Notes under the pieces: model-generated
What the model was told of the DNA's origin: nothing
Databases searched by the model: none
What the model saw: the letters and a program-made list of their open reading frames with translations, nothing else
From: Ypsolopha sequella
Lineage: Eukaryota; Arthropoda; Insecta; Lepidoptera; Ypsolophidae
Length of the DNA: 64,000 nucleotides
Assembly (NCBI GenBank): GCA_934047225.1
Contig: CAKOHE010000110.1
Location: forward strand, 124,001-188,000
Reading direction: 5' to 3'
Program-made: the position numbers and the translations under genes
Shown here: piece by piece, positions 47,750 to 59,024 of the stretch
Position numbering within the stretch: position 1 is the stretch's first letter
Layout: every line of letters begins with the position of its first letter

Positions 47750-48573
47750 TAGACATCGGATTATATGCACTAACAAAGTGCCAAAATATGCATGTAAATA
47801 TGCACTAAAAAGGCCGAAATATGCACTAAAAACTGTTGATATGCCCAAAATATGCACAATGCAAAATCAAAAAAACCATTTTGTTTTTATATATTTTAAT
47901 TAAAGACGGTACAAAAACAGCGAAATATACTTAAAATTATGCATAGTTTTTGTGACAATATACAATTAAGTATTTTTCCAAATTTTCGAGCGCAAATTTG
48001 TGAAGTTAGTCACCCAGTATCAATTTGTATACGCCGAAAACGAAAACGTGTATTGTACGTCTATATGCCAAAATGTCCAATGGGTTTAATTGTCCTAGTG
48101 TCAAAATGTACAAACTGCAATGAGCGTTTTTCTGGTCCTTTTTTTTCTTAGTTCTTAGCTTTGCCCCAGATGGTGCTGTCCATGTCACCATAGATAAAAT
48201 GTGTTTCGTAGCAATCAATGTCAAAGTGGTTTTTCATTTGTTTGAAATCTTTGCAAATTTTGTATTTGATTCTGTTGCTAAAGAATGTGACAGTGCCATC
48301 TAGGAATCTTATTTAACACTAAATTTGATATAAGGAAAAACGCTCATTGACAAAATGTACTTCTCATTGAACAAAACGCACGCACTGGTCTGTCAGTTTA
48401 CTCAGCCACTGCGCTCGTACCCTACACGTCTTCGTACCTGTACGTACCTCCCGCTACTAAACGAAATATGCACGATTTGGAAAAAAAGGCTAAAATATGC
48501 ATTAACGCCGTAATTAGAGAGTTATATGAATTTTGCATATGCAAATATGCAAATGCATAAAATCCAATGTCTA
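47750..48573. mobile_element. 824-bp hAT-like non-autonomous element
   Basis: Terminal inverted repeats of about 19 bp read TAGACATCGGATTATATGCA and, inverted at the right end, TAGACATTGGATTTTATGCA. The flanking 8 bp are TTCATTAC and TTCTTTAC, one mismatch, consistent with a hAT-type 8-bp duplication. Subterminal regions are full of ATATGCA words (47760-47870 and 48465-48560). The short frame at 47939-48151 (70 codons, one C-x-x-C) is not supported as a gene. Confidence 0.78.
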
Positions 48574-48614
48574 TTCTTTACCATTGCTATTGACATCATC
48601 AACAGCGCCGACGA

Positions 48615-48642
48615 CACGGCATTATTTGAAATACCAAAAGAT
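48615..48642. mobile_element. Relic of a hAT-like element, left of a nested insertion
   Basis: ACGGCATTATTTGAAATACC matches 51037-51056 in the element at 50567. It ends at the 8-bp duplication of the nested element, and the relic resumes at 49728. Confidence 0.7.
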
Positions 48643-48959
48643 CAGTGGCGTGCACAGAACTTTTTGCTGGAAAAGCAAACTATTGGTCAAGAACAACAAT
48701 AAAAAAAATATGAAAAAATTTAAATATCACTTTGAAAAAAAAAATTGTATGACGCCAGGGTCACACCCCCGACACTTCATAGTCCACGCTCAAGTTATTT
48801 ACCTACACTCTCACGCGCGCATTTGGCTTGTCCGCACACGCTTGTGTGTGTGCGTGAGCTAGTCTAGGGCTGGCAGCAAGCGTGTGAGCGTCGTCGATCG
48901 AGAGGGACAACATTTATAGTCAGCTACTTATATGATTCTCTTCCTAAATTTTAGCGAGG

Positions 48960-49112
48960 TTAATCCCTAGGTCCTAGTTCTGGTTCATGTAAAGGTTCAT
49001 GTAAACGTATCATGTAAATTCCGAAAAACTCATTGGTGCATGCCCAACCGCGGATTGAACCTGGATCTCAAGATTGAGAGGCCAGCGTTCTACCCCTGAG
49101 TTACCGCCGCTT
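48960..49112 (-). ncRNA. tRNA-derived SINE
   Basis: On minus, from 49110, GCGGCGGTAACTCAGGGGTA and GAACGCTGGCC resemble the 5' half of a tRNA (A box TAACTCAGGGG). CCAGGTTCAATCCG is a B-box-like element about 45 bp on. The sequence then passes through GCATGCACCAATGAGTTTTT, of the kind seen in lepidopteran SINE bodies. It does not fold as a clean tRNA, so I call a SINE, not a tRNA gene. The 3' limit is approximate. Confidence 0.7.
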
Positions 49113-49334
49113 TTTCATAACTTTAAAAATAAATTAACATAAAAGAAAATGGCTTAGTTCATCGGAAGGAAACAAATTTGAAAAATCTCCGTTCTTTATT
49201 GGTTGCTCTGTTTTTTAGGCATTCATATATAACACAATAACGAACCATATTGATTAAAAATCAGTATCGTAATAAAACAAAACAAGATTTATACTTGCGA
49301 TTGTCGGCACTTGATGAAACATAAAAAGCATCTC

Positions 49335-49423
49335 GATTTTGAACACAAACACTTGTACTATTTGTTTCATAACATTTGTTTTATGTTATGAAACAAATAG
49401 TACAAGTGTTTGTGTTCAAAATC
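49335..49423. repeat. 41-bp perfect palindrome with 7-nt loop
   Basis: The arm GATTTTGAACACAAACACTT continuing to TTCATAACAT (49335-49375) is repeated exactly in inverted form at 49383-49423. The loop is TTGTTTT. An extruded cruciform or RNA hairpin is possible. Confidence 0.97.
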
Positions 49424-49727
49424 AAGAAAACAAAACAAAATACGCGCGCAGTGAACGAGTGCTACTCGAGCTCTACTTGCCTCCAGATTTCCACTAACTT
49501 GCGGGGGACCGCGGGGGACGTTAAATTCGCGCGGGGAGGTGAGTGTCGCTTCTTTACGTAGTAATACTTTATATTCTCTGCCAGGGTAGACAATGTCTAC
49601 CCTAAAGTGAAAATTTCCTATACAAACTTTTTTTTCAAAGTGATATTTAAATTTTTTTTTATTTTTTTTCTTGTTGTTCTTGACCAATTGTTTGCTTTTC
49701 CAGCAAAAAGTTCTGTGCACGCCACTG

Positions 49728-50100
49728 CAAAAGATACCACCAAGCACTACAGTTACACATATTTGAATGGCGCAGTTCATAAAATAACTAAATCCATGTT
49801 ACAAAAAAAAAAAAATTACAAAAAAATTTTTACATTTTATTTTTACTCATCAAATTAACTTAAGTTTCTGAGAAATAAAAGAAACACATCATTACAAGTT
49901 TCTTTAAGGAAAAAAAACATCATCATTGCTAGTAGCTAGGACTTGAAAAAAATCTTGAAGGACTTAGTTATTTCTTCATAAAGTCTCTGGATATAGTTAT
50001 TTATTCAACTAGACTGTGATTTTATGTTTGTAAAAACATGGATTTATTATATTTTGCAATACGCAAAAGTACTACTTCAAAATTTAAAAAAAATAGTTAA
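49728..50100. mobile_element. Relic of a hAT-like element, right of the nested insertion
   Basis: CACTACAGTTACACATATTT, TGAATGGCGCAGTTCATAAA and GGACTTAGTTATTTCTTC match 51060-51430 in the same orientation at high identity. This is a second, partial copy of the element at 50567. Its own ends were not found. Confidence 0.8.
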
Positions 50101-50558
50101 AAACAATCGATAGAGATATTTTTTTCATTTTATTCGCAATGCAACCCACAACCGACTAAAAACGGGCTTAGTTATTTTATGAACCCGGCCATTCATTTGG
50201 GTAATTTGCAAATAGAACACTTGCAATTTATTTTCTTCAAAGTCTACTGTGAAATAATTCAACACTTTACTTACACTAGCGCTCTTCATCTTCTTAGTGG
50301 TCTTTTTAACTTTTAACTATTTTTATTCTCTACACTTAGACTTCCACCTTCCACGACGTTCAATTTCCACAAATTATAGTAATTATTATAATAGATACAA
50401 GCTACACTACACCAGTAATACTGCACTCCGAATATTCAGACAATCAGAACAGAAATTAACGAAATAAATAAATGAAAGTTTGCGCCAAGCCGACTAAAAA
50501 ACAACCAAAATTACACCCTTAATTGCTTTTGGTTCTGATTGTTAACTATTTACACATG
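50101..50558. other. AT-rich interval, no gene seen
   Basis: I see no supported gene or repeat here. Confidence 0.45.
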
Positions 50559-50566
50559 TTCTAAAA

Positions 50567-51837
50567 CCGGGGTCTAAAAACTACGGCCCGCGGGCCAATA
50601 CCTGTCCCCACGCTCCACAAATCCGGCCCACGCAGTAGAGTGCCCGATAACCGGCTCACTAAATTTTCACAAAAATCTACAATGTACGTTAATATACAAT
50701 ATGATAGTCAGATGTTTGTAGTGTATGCTGTTAACGACCAATTTAAGAAATACAATGATTGTCATACTGTAGGTTTGGTAAAATGTTGACCTCCCATAAT
50801 GATTGACACGCGTCTGGGCTAGCACACGAAAAAAATAATTAATAAATTTCACAAAGAGGGTCATTGAACTTTGATACAGATCAGTTAAAAGTTTTTAATA
50901 TGAATTTGGTTATATTAATACATTTCATCTTGTAACATTACACATCGACGATGAAGTGACAAGAACTCCTGTCTCCAAAAACATGATTTTACAGGAAACG
51001 AAAAAAACCTTTCTTTTGCTTATGTAAAACACGACATTATTTGAAATACCAAACATACAACAAAGCACTACAGTTTTTATATTTGAATGGCGCAGTTCAT
51101 AAAATAACTAAATCCATTTTACAAAAAAATACTATTTTTGTCATTTTATTTTTACTTATCAAATAAACTTATTGTCTTAGGAATAAAAGAAACACATCAT
51201 TATAAGTTTCTTTTATGCCCAGGAAAAAAGAACATGCAACTTTGACATTTCGTTTATCGGTATTGCTAGTAGCTAGGACTTGACAAAAATCTTGAAGGAC
51301 TTAGTTATTTCTTCCTAAAGTCTCTGAATATAGTTATTCATTCAACTAGACTTTGTGATTTTATGTTTGTAAAAACATGGATTTATTATATTTTGCAATA
51401 CGCAAAAGTACTTCGAAAAACTACTTCGAAATTTTCAATAAATAGCGTCTAAGCTAGCACACAAAAAAAAAATTACGAATTTCACAAAAAGGGTCATTGA
51501 ACATTAGATACTAATCAGTTAACAGTCTTCAATATGAATTTGGTTATATAAATAAATTTCGTCTTGTAATATTACATATCACCAGCTAGCCCAATAAAAA
51601 AAAATTGCGCGTAATCCTAAGGAAGCCACTTGATTGGCCGTTTTCAACAAACATTTTGACAGTAGACTAAATATACAATAATAGTCAATCATACAAATAA
51701 GTTGTGTATGATTTTAACTACCAATTAAGAAACACGGACATTTAAAGTTTGTTTTAAAAATGCAATCTTGGTTTTGCCCGTAGGGACTTAGTGGAGGAGT
51801 CGCTATGGCCCTCAGGCTAAAAAGTTTGGAGCTCCTG
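50567..51837. mobile_element. 1271-bp non-autonomous hAT-like element
   Basis: The ends are inverted and partly matched: CCGGGGTCTAAAAACTACGG then CCCGCGGGCC on the left, and, inverted, CAGGAGCTCCAAACTTTTTA then GCCTGAGGGCC on the right. They are flanked by TTCTAAAA (50559-50566) and TTTTAAAA (51838-51845). The 8-bp near-duplicate and the GGCCCGCGGGCC subterminal word are typical of hAT elements. Internally, a GGGTCATTGAAC...GAATTTGG segment is repeated (about 50861 and 51489). There is no coding capacity. Confidence 0.8.
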
Positions 51838-52309
51838 TTTTAAAATTACCGTTACTCCTTTCTCTTTAAAATGTTTCCATATTATGCAAGGGCAAGGGCT
51901 CATACTATTTATGATTCAACTGTTTTGAGAGAAAAGAATTTTTTTAGAGTGTAAACATACCGCTGCAACAAAATAAAACCGTAATACTTTTACAAACATT
52001 AGTAAGTAGTTAGGTTTGAATCAGATATCAATGAAAACTAAATAATAATTATTTACTAAAATTCCGAAAAACTAAAAATATATTAGTATTTATGTATTTA
52101 TAAATAAATTATTGAAATTTCTAATGAGAGAATGTAATTACACAGCGAAAGGCTTTATTCATGATAAATCAATCTAAATACTTTTATCTTTGACATGTTT
52201 AATTAAATTATTTAAAATATTTTTAATTTCATTTTTTGTAAACTCTTGAGTCGATTGAGCATTGAGACCCGAGAAATTTGCATGTTAATCCGTATAAATA
52301 TCGGAGTTT

Positions 52310-52388
52310 ATATGAAGTTTCGTAAGTTTGGTAGTGTCGTCTCTTATTTACCCTTATTCTATTGATATTTAAATGTATATAAGTACCC

Positions 52389-52419
<31 letters not shown>

Positions 52420-52712
52420 GTGTATTTATTAATATATTCTTGTATATTTGTTTATGTAAGTCTATGGTGTGTATTAAAATTAAGTTTAATTTGGTAGGTT
52501 ATTTATATTTACACTTAATTGATTTTCATTTGATTCTATATATTACGTCTATCCCCCTTTTTTAGTTTTCTAGTGACAATTTCTTTACCACCCAAAGGTT
52601 GGCTGGAAGAAATCGCTTTAAGTGATAAGTCCGCCTTTGTACATAATTATGTTTCCATGCTCTGTTTTCTTTTATATGTCTTTTGTGTACAATAAAGTGT
52701 CAATTCATTCAA
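52310..52712 (+). mobile_element. LINE 3' end (stem-tail family), copy 2
   Basis: This matches 55385-55785 in the same orientation, starting near the end of the coding part. It carries a TA run (52389-52417), GGCTGGAAGAAATCGCTTTA with the stem ATCGCTTTAAGTGAT, TGTGTACAATAAAGTGTC and an ATTCATTC tail. No open frame remains. Confidence 0.8.
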
Positions 52713-53596
52713 CATCTATAAAATTTGCTTTTGCTTAAATATCAATTACAAATTAACAAAGTGAAAGCACAATGTTGTGAATTTAAAAAAAATTAAACTA
52801 ATTTCATATCCATACGCCTTTTGGGAAATTGTAGAGTAGGTACATCAATTAAGATAAACGCATCTTATCTCTTATTTATTAATAATTATATATATAATTA
52901 CTGTTAAAACTGATCAAAGTTAATGTTAAAATACAAATACTTAAAAGGTAAAAGAAAATTGGACAGATCATGATAATAATAATAATTAATAAAACTAATA
53001 ATTATTGAGCATACAATAATAAATGTAAACACACACTTTGTAATAAAAACTTGAGTCGAGAAGTTATTCATAGAGATACTTTTTTTTTGTTGTATTCGAA
53101 AAATCCTGCTTGCTGGACACCAGTCATAAACCATAATAATGTATTAAAACAAAATATAAATAGTTCAAGACAAATTATTTGCACAACAGAAAAAAACACC
53201 AAGTGGGTACGGCAAGGAACGTGCCATCCATAAATCGTACCCAATTCATATTTTTTGTTAAAACAGGACTTCTGTTTCTATGACCTTATTGTAACACAAT
53301 TTATGAACACAATAGATAAGCCCTCTTTTTTTATTTTACATTCATCCGTGTAAATAATTTTTCGTGAACTAAAATAACAAATGTAAATACACAGTAATAA
53401 AAACTAAAAGAGTCTAGAAGTACATAGCTTTGTTGTATTTGAAAAATCCCACTTCCTGGACGCCATGATATAAATGCAATACAAAATGGTCTTTACATCA
53501 TCGATAATAAAGCACAACCGAACGGATAAGAGAGTTATGGTCTAAATGTACGGACGCTTATATTGCAACTCTTAATTGTGATATAAGCATATCAGA
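52713..53596. repeat. AT-rich interval with a direct repeat
   Basis: AATAAATGTAAACACACACT at 53019 through TTGCTGGACACCAGTCATAA is repeated in weaker form at about 53380-53475 (AACAAATGTAAATACACAG, then TTCCTGGACGCCATGATA), about 360 bp apart. No gene is seen. Confidence 0.55.
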
Positions 53597-54125
53597 ATCC
53601 GTCAGATTACTGATACACGAATATATTACTAATATCTTAGCGACTACAAGTATATCAGTTCCATTATCTCTGTCCATGAATAATGAATTTGCCAGAAAAC
53701 TATACATTTTCTCGGAGATACAAAATTTGTACAAAAATGTACATAATTAGGCCTTTCTGAAACGTGTCCTAACTACCCCAAATATATAGTTTTGAAAAGG
53801 CCTCAAGTTGGTGTGCACTTTTTTAACAAACTATGAATCAAATTTTTCGGGGCTATTTGAATGATACAAAATTTTTTTTTGGTTGTACATAATTTTACAA
53901 AATTCAAAGTACGCGAATGTATAAAAAGTTTTCATTTTCAGAGATAGTGCACTCCAGGGTCAAGTTGTAGTGCACTTTCTTACAAAACTTCAAATGAAAA
54001 CTGTGACGTAATTAGAAGGGTACAAAATTATTTTTTTGGTGTACATAATTGTACAAAATGTGTACAATATTATAAGCACATTTAATTATCATATATCTAT
54101 AAGTGCACTACAACTTCAGGGACCC
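53597..54125 (+). repeat. 530-bp dispersed repeat, copy 2
   Basis: Inverted copy of 24806-25343. Shared words include AGGCCTTTCTGAAACG / AGGCCTTTCTAAAACG and GTGCACTCCAGGGTCAAGTT. The two copies differ by scattered substitutions and small indels. Confidence 0.8.
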
Positions 54126-54217
54126 GTACTGCAATCCTATTGGCTCTTCCAATCTTATGTATAGCGCCACAAACTTATCTTTCCCGAAGACGAAGACTCT
54201 AACGTAATGAAAATATA

Positions 54218-54664
54218 AGCCATTTTGGTTTGTTGGTTGACGGATTCTTACTCTGGGGAGGGTCGGTAAACTTTGAAGACGCATTTAAAACTCAAAAAAA
54301 GTGCGTACGGGCCCTTTGTCTAGCCAACCGATTAGACACATGTAAATCATTATTTAAGGAGCTTTACATCTTGCCATTACCTTGTGAGTACATTAAGACA
54401 CTTTGTTTATTTGTGAAACAATATAATCACTTTTTTGTTATTAGGAGACAGGTTCGGAAAAAACAAACTAAGCAACAACATAACATAGTAAGACCAGTAT
54501 GTAGACTTGAAATTTTTAAAAGAAATTCCTACTGTATGGCCATAAATGTGTATAATCATCTCCCAAATGACTTTAAGATTCTACCTTATAATATATTTAG
54601 GAAAAAACTTGAAAAATTTCTTTTGGAGCACCGTTTTTATTCAATTAATGAATATTTAAAATGA
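54218..54664 (+). pseudogene. LINE ORF2 C-terminal fragment
   Basis: The frame is open from after a TAA at 54215 to the stop at 54662-54664. GFLLWGGSVNFEDAFKTQKK begins it, followed by ALCLANRLDTCKSLFKELYI, LPLPCEYIKTLCLFVK and YNHLPNDFKILPYNIFRKKL. This is the region that follows the reverse transcriptase in CR1/Jockey-type LINEs. Everything upstream is missing, so it is a truncated insertion. No internal stop is present, hence it is young or short enough to escape damage. Confidence 0.85.
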
Positions 54665-54946
54665 AAATTCAACAATTATTTTAATTTCAAGGTCGATTAT
54701 CTAATATTTTAATTTATGATTTTGGTTTTGTTTTCTGATAGTGTATATCACTTTGATAGCTGTGATGTGTTTTTATTTGTTAATTTATTTGTTTATTTAA
54801 TACAATTATCTAGTTAATAAGACACAATTTGCATGCCATATTATGGAAGGACACATTGGTACAAACTAATATTCACATCTAAGATCTAAGTTTTTTGAAA
54901 CATGACATGTGTTTTAGCAAATAAATTTTCTGATTTCTGATTTGGC
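54665..54946 (+). mobile_element. 3' untranslated end of the LINE fragment
   Basis: This ends GCAAATAAATTTTCTGATTT then CTGATTT, a polyadenylation-like AATAAA followed by a short repeat tail. Confidence 0.7.
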
Positions 54947-55276
54947 CTACCGAAACATTTAATTTTGGAGTGGCGAATTGTATTTGCTGGTTCAGTCAGA
55001 TGTGTTGACAGAAATCGGTCGCCTGTTATGAGGAGTCTGTAGGCTGTATTTGTCTATGACAGGCACAGTCAGTGTAGTATGTAAGTCACTAGATAAAGAA
55101 AATCCAGTCGTCGCCGCAAATAACAATAAACGACAGAGACGGAGGGTAGATCGCTACGCTTCGTAGCCTGTCGTCATTGCTGCACCGACCAGTCATCCCG
55201 CAACCATGGCAGATGAAACTCTGCTGAAAATTCGTTAAAATATAAAAACCAAACACGATGAGTCTACTGTAATACT
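54947..55276. other. Interval without recognised gene
   Basis: Mixed sequence with a CGTCGCCGC word at 55109. Nothing supported was found. Confidence 0.4.
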
Positions 55277-55411
55277 GCATATGGGAATTCTTTTGCGGTC
55301 AAGGCTGTGTGTCTTTGGAACGAGTTACCTACTGAGATTCGTATGTCGTCTTCTTTGGCGATATTTAAGAGGAAAGTCAGATCTAACTATGAAGTTTCAT
55401 TAGGTTGGTAG
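55277..55411 (+). pseudogene. LINE ORF2 extreme C-terminus
   Basis: The frame reads AYGNSFAVKAVCLWNELPTE and then IRMSSSLAIFKRKVRSNYEV to a TAG at 55409-55411. The V-K-A-V-x-L-W-N-x-L-P pattern is the usual end of CR1-type proteins. It is 5'-truncated. Confidence 0.85.
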
Positions 55412-55790
55412 TCTCGTCACTTATTTACCCTTATTCTATTGATATTTAAATGTATATACATATATTTATCTATATATATTATAGATGTATTTATTAATAT
55501 ATTCTTGTATATTTATTTATGTTAGTCTATGATATATATTAAAATTTAGTTTAATTTGGTAGGTTATTTGTATTTACACTTTATTGATTTTCATTTAATT
55601 TACCCTCTCTATTACGTCTATACTATTTACTTTTCTTGTGACAATTTCTTCATCACCCAAAGGTTGTCTGGAAGAAATCGCTTTAAGTGATAAGTCCGCC
55701 TTTGTACAGAATTATGTTCTCAATACTCGTTTTCTTTTAAGTATATGTCTTTTGTGTACAATAAAGTGTCAATTCATTCATTCATTCATG
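55412..55790 (+). mobile_element. LINE 3' end (stem-tail family), copy 3
   Basis: This is the 3' UTR of the fragment above. It contains GTCTGGAAGAAATCGCTTTA, stem ATCGCTTTAAGTGAT, TGTGTACAATAAAGTGTC, and the microsatellite tail ATTCATTCATTCATTCATG. It shows that the stem belongs directly after a CR1-type ORF2. Confidence 0.88.
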
Positions 55791-56940
55791 AGTCCCGTAC
55801 TCCTAAAATAATGTTTATAGTTAGTGTTGGTTATACTCGTATATTGATACCAAAGAACCTCCTTTCGTTTCTTTTAAGACTGCATGTCACCGGGAAGCAC
55901 CATAAAAGTTTTGATGATCAGCTATGTAGTAGGATTGCAATCATAATTCGTCCTCTTGCAAGTAAACAGGTTAAGACTGTACATGAGTCCAGAGCATAAA
56001 CAATGCTAGATTTTCGAGGATTCGTTTGAAGAAATTCAGACTATCCTTGTATTGAGAAAAATATATTTGATTTATTGATCTTTTATCTAGGGATTAGAGT
56101 TATAAATAATGTATTAAGATTTATACTTTTGTCAAAAAAAAAATAACGCTTTCCCCCCTCCTTTTTTTTGGTTTTCAAACATTCGTTTCAAGAACGCGGT
56201 TAAGAGATCAACTTGTTTTTTTTTCCATAAAATAGGTAATAGAAATAATAAGGGATTCTACTTAAATCCAATATTTTTTGGCCTACAAAATATTTCAGTA
56301 TTAGCTAAAAACAACAAACCAATAATGTTGTTTCGCTGCGTCTGCGTGATCATTAGTATTACGCGTCCAAGAAAAAGAGGCCAATGAGCCAACATATACT
56401 CGCCTCTGTTTTTGTTTAATTTTTTTAAATTTATTATTTACATTTATACCACTCAATCTTTACAGGCTAACCTAATGCGATTGGTAACAAATTATATTTA
56501 AAGTAGTTTTTGCGAACTCCGTCAAAGAACAACTAAACAAATCGGTATCCGTAAGGTTGTCGATTCTGTTGAAAAGATGGAGTGCCTTTACAACAGGTGA
56601 CTCTTTAAGAACATTAGTGCGCGCATGCTGCACGCTAAACCACTTATGATTTTAAAATTTTTAAAGGAATTAAGGTATTTGCCATTGGACTTATTGTGCT
56701 GGACGGGGTAATAAAAAAGTTGCTGCTAGGGTAGGCCATCCTCTTAAGATCATCTCATCAGAAAAAGGTCAACGTTTTAAGTTACCTGTTCTTAGGTACA
56801 GTACCGAAACAAAATACATTTTCCGAATCACTGACGCGTTACAATATCCGTAAATTTAAAGGTCTCAAACTTTTTAACGAGCCTACAGAGAACAAAGCTT
56901 CCCAAATTGAGGGCGACGCTTGACTTTATACAAGGCAACT
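55791..56940. other. Interval without recognised gene
   Basis: No frame or repeat that I can support. The frame 55745-55999 overlaps the LINE tail and has no recognisable domain. Confidence 0.45.
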
Positions 56941-56944
56941 CTTT

Positions 56945-57375
56945 TTTTATACAGCCAAATTAATACTGGAGACTTAGTTTGTGGTCAGGGCCAAGGTTCA
57001 ATGACCCTTTTTGTGCAAAATAAAATTTAGGCTTCCTATATTTATTGACTCGGAGTAGTTCGCAAATTAGTTAAAGGGGCACAAAAAATTATTTTCGAAT
57101 TCTGCAAAAAAGGTCACGGAACCTTGGTCCTAACGACTTGCCGAGTCTATAGTATGAATTTGGCAATATAAACAAAAGTCACGTTTTATAAATATTTATA
57201 CAATGTGAAATTGACTTATACAGCCAAATTTATACTGGAGGTTTAGTAAGTGATCAATCAGTATTACGGATCAATTATATTTATTGCAAAATGTTGAGTT
57301 CCTGTAGTACTGACTCAGGGTGGCGCTTGCGTTTGTAGTTCAGTCATCGAACCTTGATACCGACTAGTCTTTAGT
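56945..57375. repeat. Degenerate copies of a hAT-interior motif
   Basis: TATACAGCCAAATTAATACTGG (first 20 bases TATACAGCCAAATTAATACT) recurs 266 bp later with one change. The motif GGTCA-GGAAC-TTGGT...AGTATGAATTTGG recurs at about 57110 and 57350 and resembles the motif at 50861 and 51489. These look like decayed relatives of the element at 50567. Confidence 0.5.
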
Positions 57376-57376
57376 A

Positions 57377-57432
57377 TAAATTACCCACTGAAATCAGTAT
57401 ATCACCTTCTTTGGAGATATTTAAGCGCGTAT
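57377..57432 (+). pseudogene. LINE C-terminal fragment, decayed
   Basis: KLPTEISISPSLEIFKRV followed by TAA resembles the end of the LINE protein at 55277 (ELPTEIRMSSSLAIFKR). Confidence 0.6.
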
Positions 57433-57534
57433 AATAAAATATACATAAAAAGATTCGTCAAATTGCAAAATAGCGAGCGTTTAGAAACTGACGACGCCGT
57501 TTGTAAAATGCCGAATTTTACTATTTAACGGCGA

Positions 57535-57765
57535 CTATTTTTATTTTATTTTATTTTATTTATGAACAAAAATCCACAGCAAATGTAGTAAACATTAACT
57601 AAATATTACATCAGCTAATAGTGCCAATAACGAATTTTAGTATGCTAAACAATAAATATAAATAATTTTACACTAGAAACTAACATGATAATCAATTTAT
57701 AAAAAAACAATACTAAGAAAAAGACGCAAGAAACTGTGTTTACTTACTGAACTAGATATTGGTGT
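57535..57765 (-). mobile_element. LINE 3' tail, minus strand
   Basis: On minus the sequence ends in AAATAAAATAAAATAAAAT, a typical AAAAT repeat tail. Upstream sequence has no readable frame. The class is unknown. Confidence 0.5.
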
Positions 57766-57894
57766 CGATTTGTGGGTGCCACATATTTAACAGGACCAAA
57801 CCCGATTCAAGCGCTCCGTCCTTGTCATTTCAATACTGAAAGAAAAAGACATAACATCTAAACCAAACCGATATCGTATAGAACCAAAGTTGTT

Positions 57895-58095
57895 GACATT
57901 CGAAGACGAATCACAGGACTAAAATGGCGATGTGAGGACACTGCCCAGCGAAGGGATGGCAGGTAGAGTAAAGAATGGCTAGCGAGGAGACGGCAGACAA
58001 CCAGCTTAGTTGGCCGATGACATTAATAGGGTGGCTGGTAGAATATGGATGAGATTGGCTCAGGACAAGAATTTGTGGCATAAAAAAGTGGAGCC
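57895..58095 (+). pseudogene. RTE-type LINE C-terminal fragment
   Basis: RRITGLKWRCEDTAQRRDGR is followed by a stop and, after more damage, ADDINRVAGRIWMRLAQDKN and LWHKKVEP. The order L-K-W-R, D-G-R, D-D-I, A-G-x-x-W, A-Q-D-x-x-L-W is that of RTE-clade LINEs. It is interrupted just before its last codons. Confidence 0.75.
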
Positions 58096-58222
58096 GTATG
58101 TATGATTACTTATTTTAATAAAATTTCCCTTTTGGGTTTGCTGGAAGAAATCTCTTTTTAGAGATAAGCTCGCCTGTGTACGTACCTTTAAATTTATTAT
58201 ATGTCTTAATTGTTTTATTAAA
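58096..58222 (+). mobile_element. LINE 3' end (stem-tail family), copy 4, nested in the RTE
   Basis: TTTGCTGGAAGAAATCTC, stem ATCTCTTTTTAGAGAT and a TTAAAGAATAAAG end split the RTE fragment between its LWHKKV and AYTQQW parts. Confidence 0.72.
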
Positions 58223-58292
58223 GAATAAAGTTCAGAAGGCTTATACCCAGCAGTGGGCGGAAACAAGCTGATAATGATGATGATGTGATGAC
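58223..58292 (+). pseudogene. RTE-type LINE 3' end
   Basis: VQKAYTQQWAETS and TGA are followed by a GATAATGATGATGATG tail. The A-Y-x-Q-Q-W end and the GAT-repeat tail are characteristic of RTE elements. Confidence 0.78.
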
Positions 58293-59024
58293 TATCATAT
58301 TGTCAGCACATTCAGAGTAATAGTAGTTTATGCTACAAGGGCGAAAAGGAATAAATTACGAGGACGATACACGTAAAATTTTTAACGTAACTGAGTAATT
58401 TATTGCTCTTACGCCCGTGTATCATACTACGTTTTTCAATGCATAGTGTGAGGAAATAAAACAAATATAATCTTGTGAACTTTAAATTATGATTGGCTCA
58501 AAAAGACTGTATCCAGAGCCGTTAAACAGTGGAAAAAAAAGTATAACATTTATGGTACACAGGAAAGGTTGCCGGTTAGTTAACTTCTCGTAAATAAATA
58601 AAAAAATAATAATAAAGCCCTGATATTTATACATAAATATATTAACTCTGGCCCAATGTTGAGCACCGTTGAATTCAAAGTACTCGTCCAGGAGTTTGTT
58701 AGGTGATTCATAAAGGATTTTCAGGAGCCGACTCATTTGCGTCTAGATTAAATTGTAAAACGGTGAATTCCAAATAAGATCAAAGAGATAAACTTTATTC
58801 TATTGGAATTTAATTACTGTGGAAGTAAAACTTGTATTTGAAGATTCTCAGCCGATTTCAGGGTGATTATAAAAGTTAAAGTTTTTGCATGATTAATTAA
58901 GTAGATTTTACAAGTTGTAAAATCTACCAGTATTTGCGAACCGTCCTCTTTTCTCAGGACATTTCCTGGTTTTTGGAGTGCCCTAGATAATTTTTAGGTA
59001 GCGTCCTCGGTTTTAAAAGGCGAC
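58293..59024. other. AT-rich interval, no gene seen
   Basis: No supported feature. The frame 58482-58736 (minus) has no recognisable domain. Confidence 0.45.

Larger units (their letters stand above)
48643..49727. mobile_element. 1085-bp nested hAT-like element, perfect 8-bp duplication
   Basis: Inverted ends of 50 or more bases start CAGTGGCGTGCACAGAACTT and continue TTTGCTGGAAAAGCAAAC. CAAAAGAT (8 bp) is present without mismatch at 48635-48642 and 49728-49735. No transposase frame exists. Inside lie a SINE (about 48960-49112) and a long palindrome (49335-49423), so it has collected material or been rearranged. Confidence 0.92.

Noticed and set aside
47939..48151. 70-codon frame with one C-x-x-C pair
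   Set aside because: It lies inside a non-autonomous hAT-like element and has no further zinc-finger residues or match.
49035..49112. A tRNA gene on the minus strand
   Set aside because: The A and B boxes are imperfect and the stems do not pair as a tRNA. The flank continues as a SINE body.
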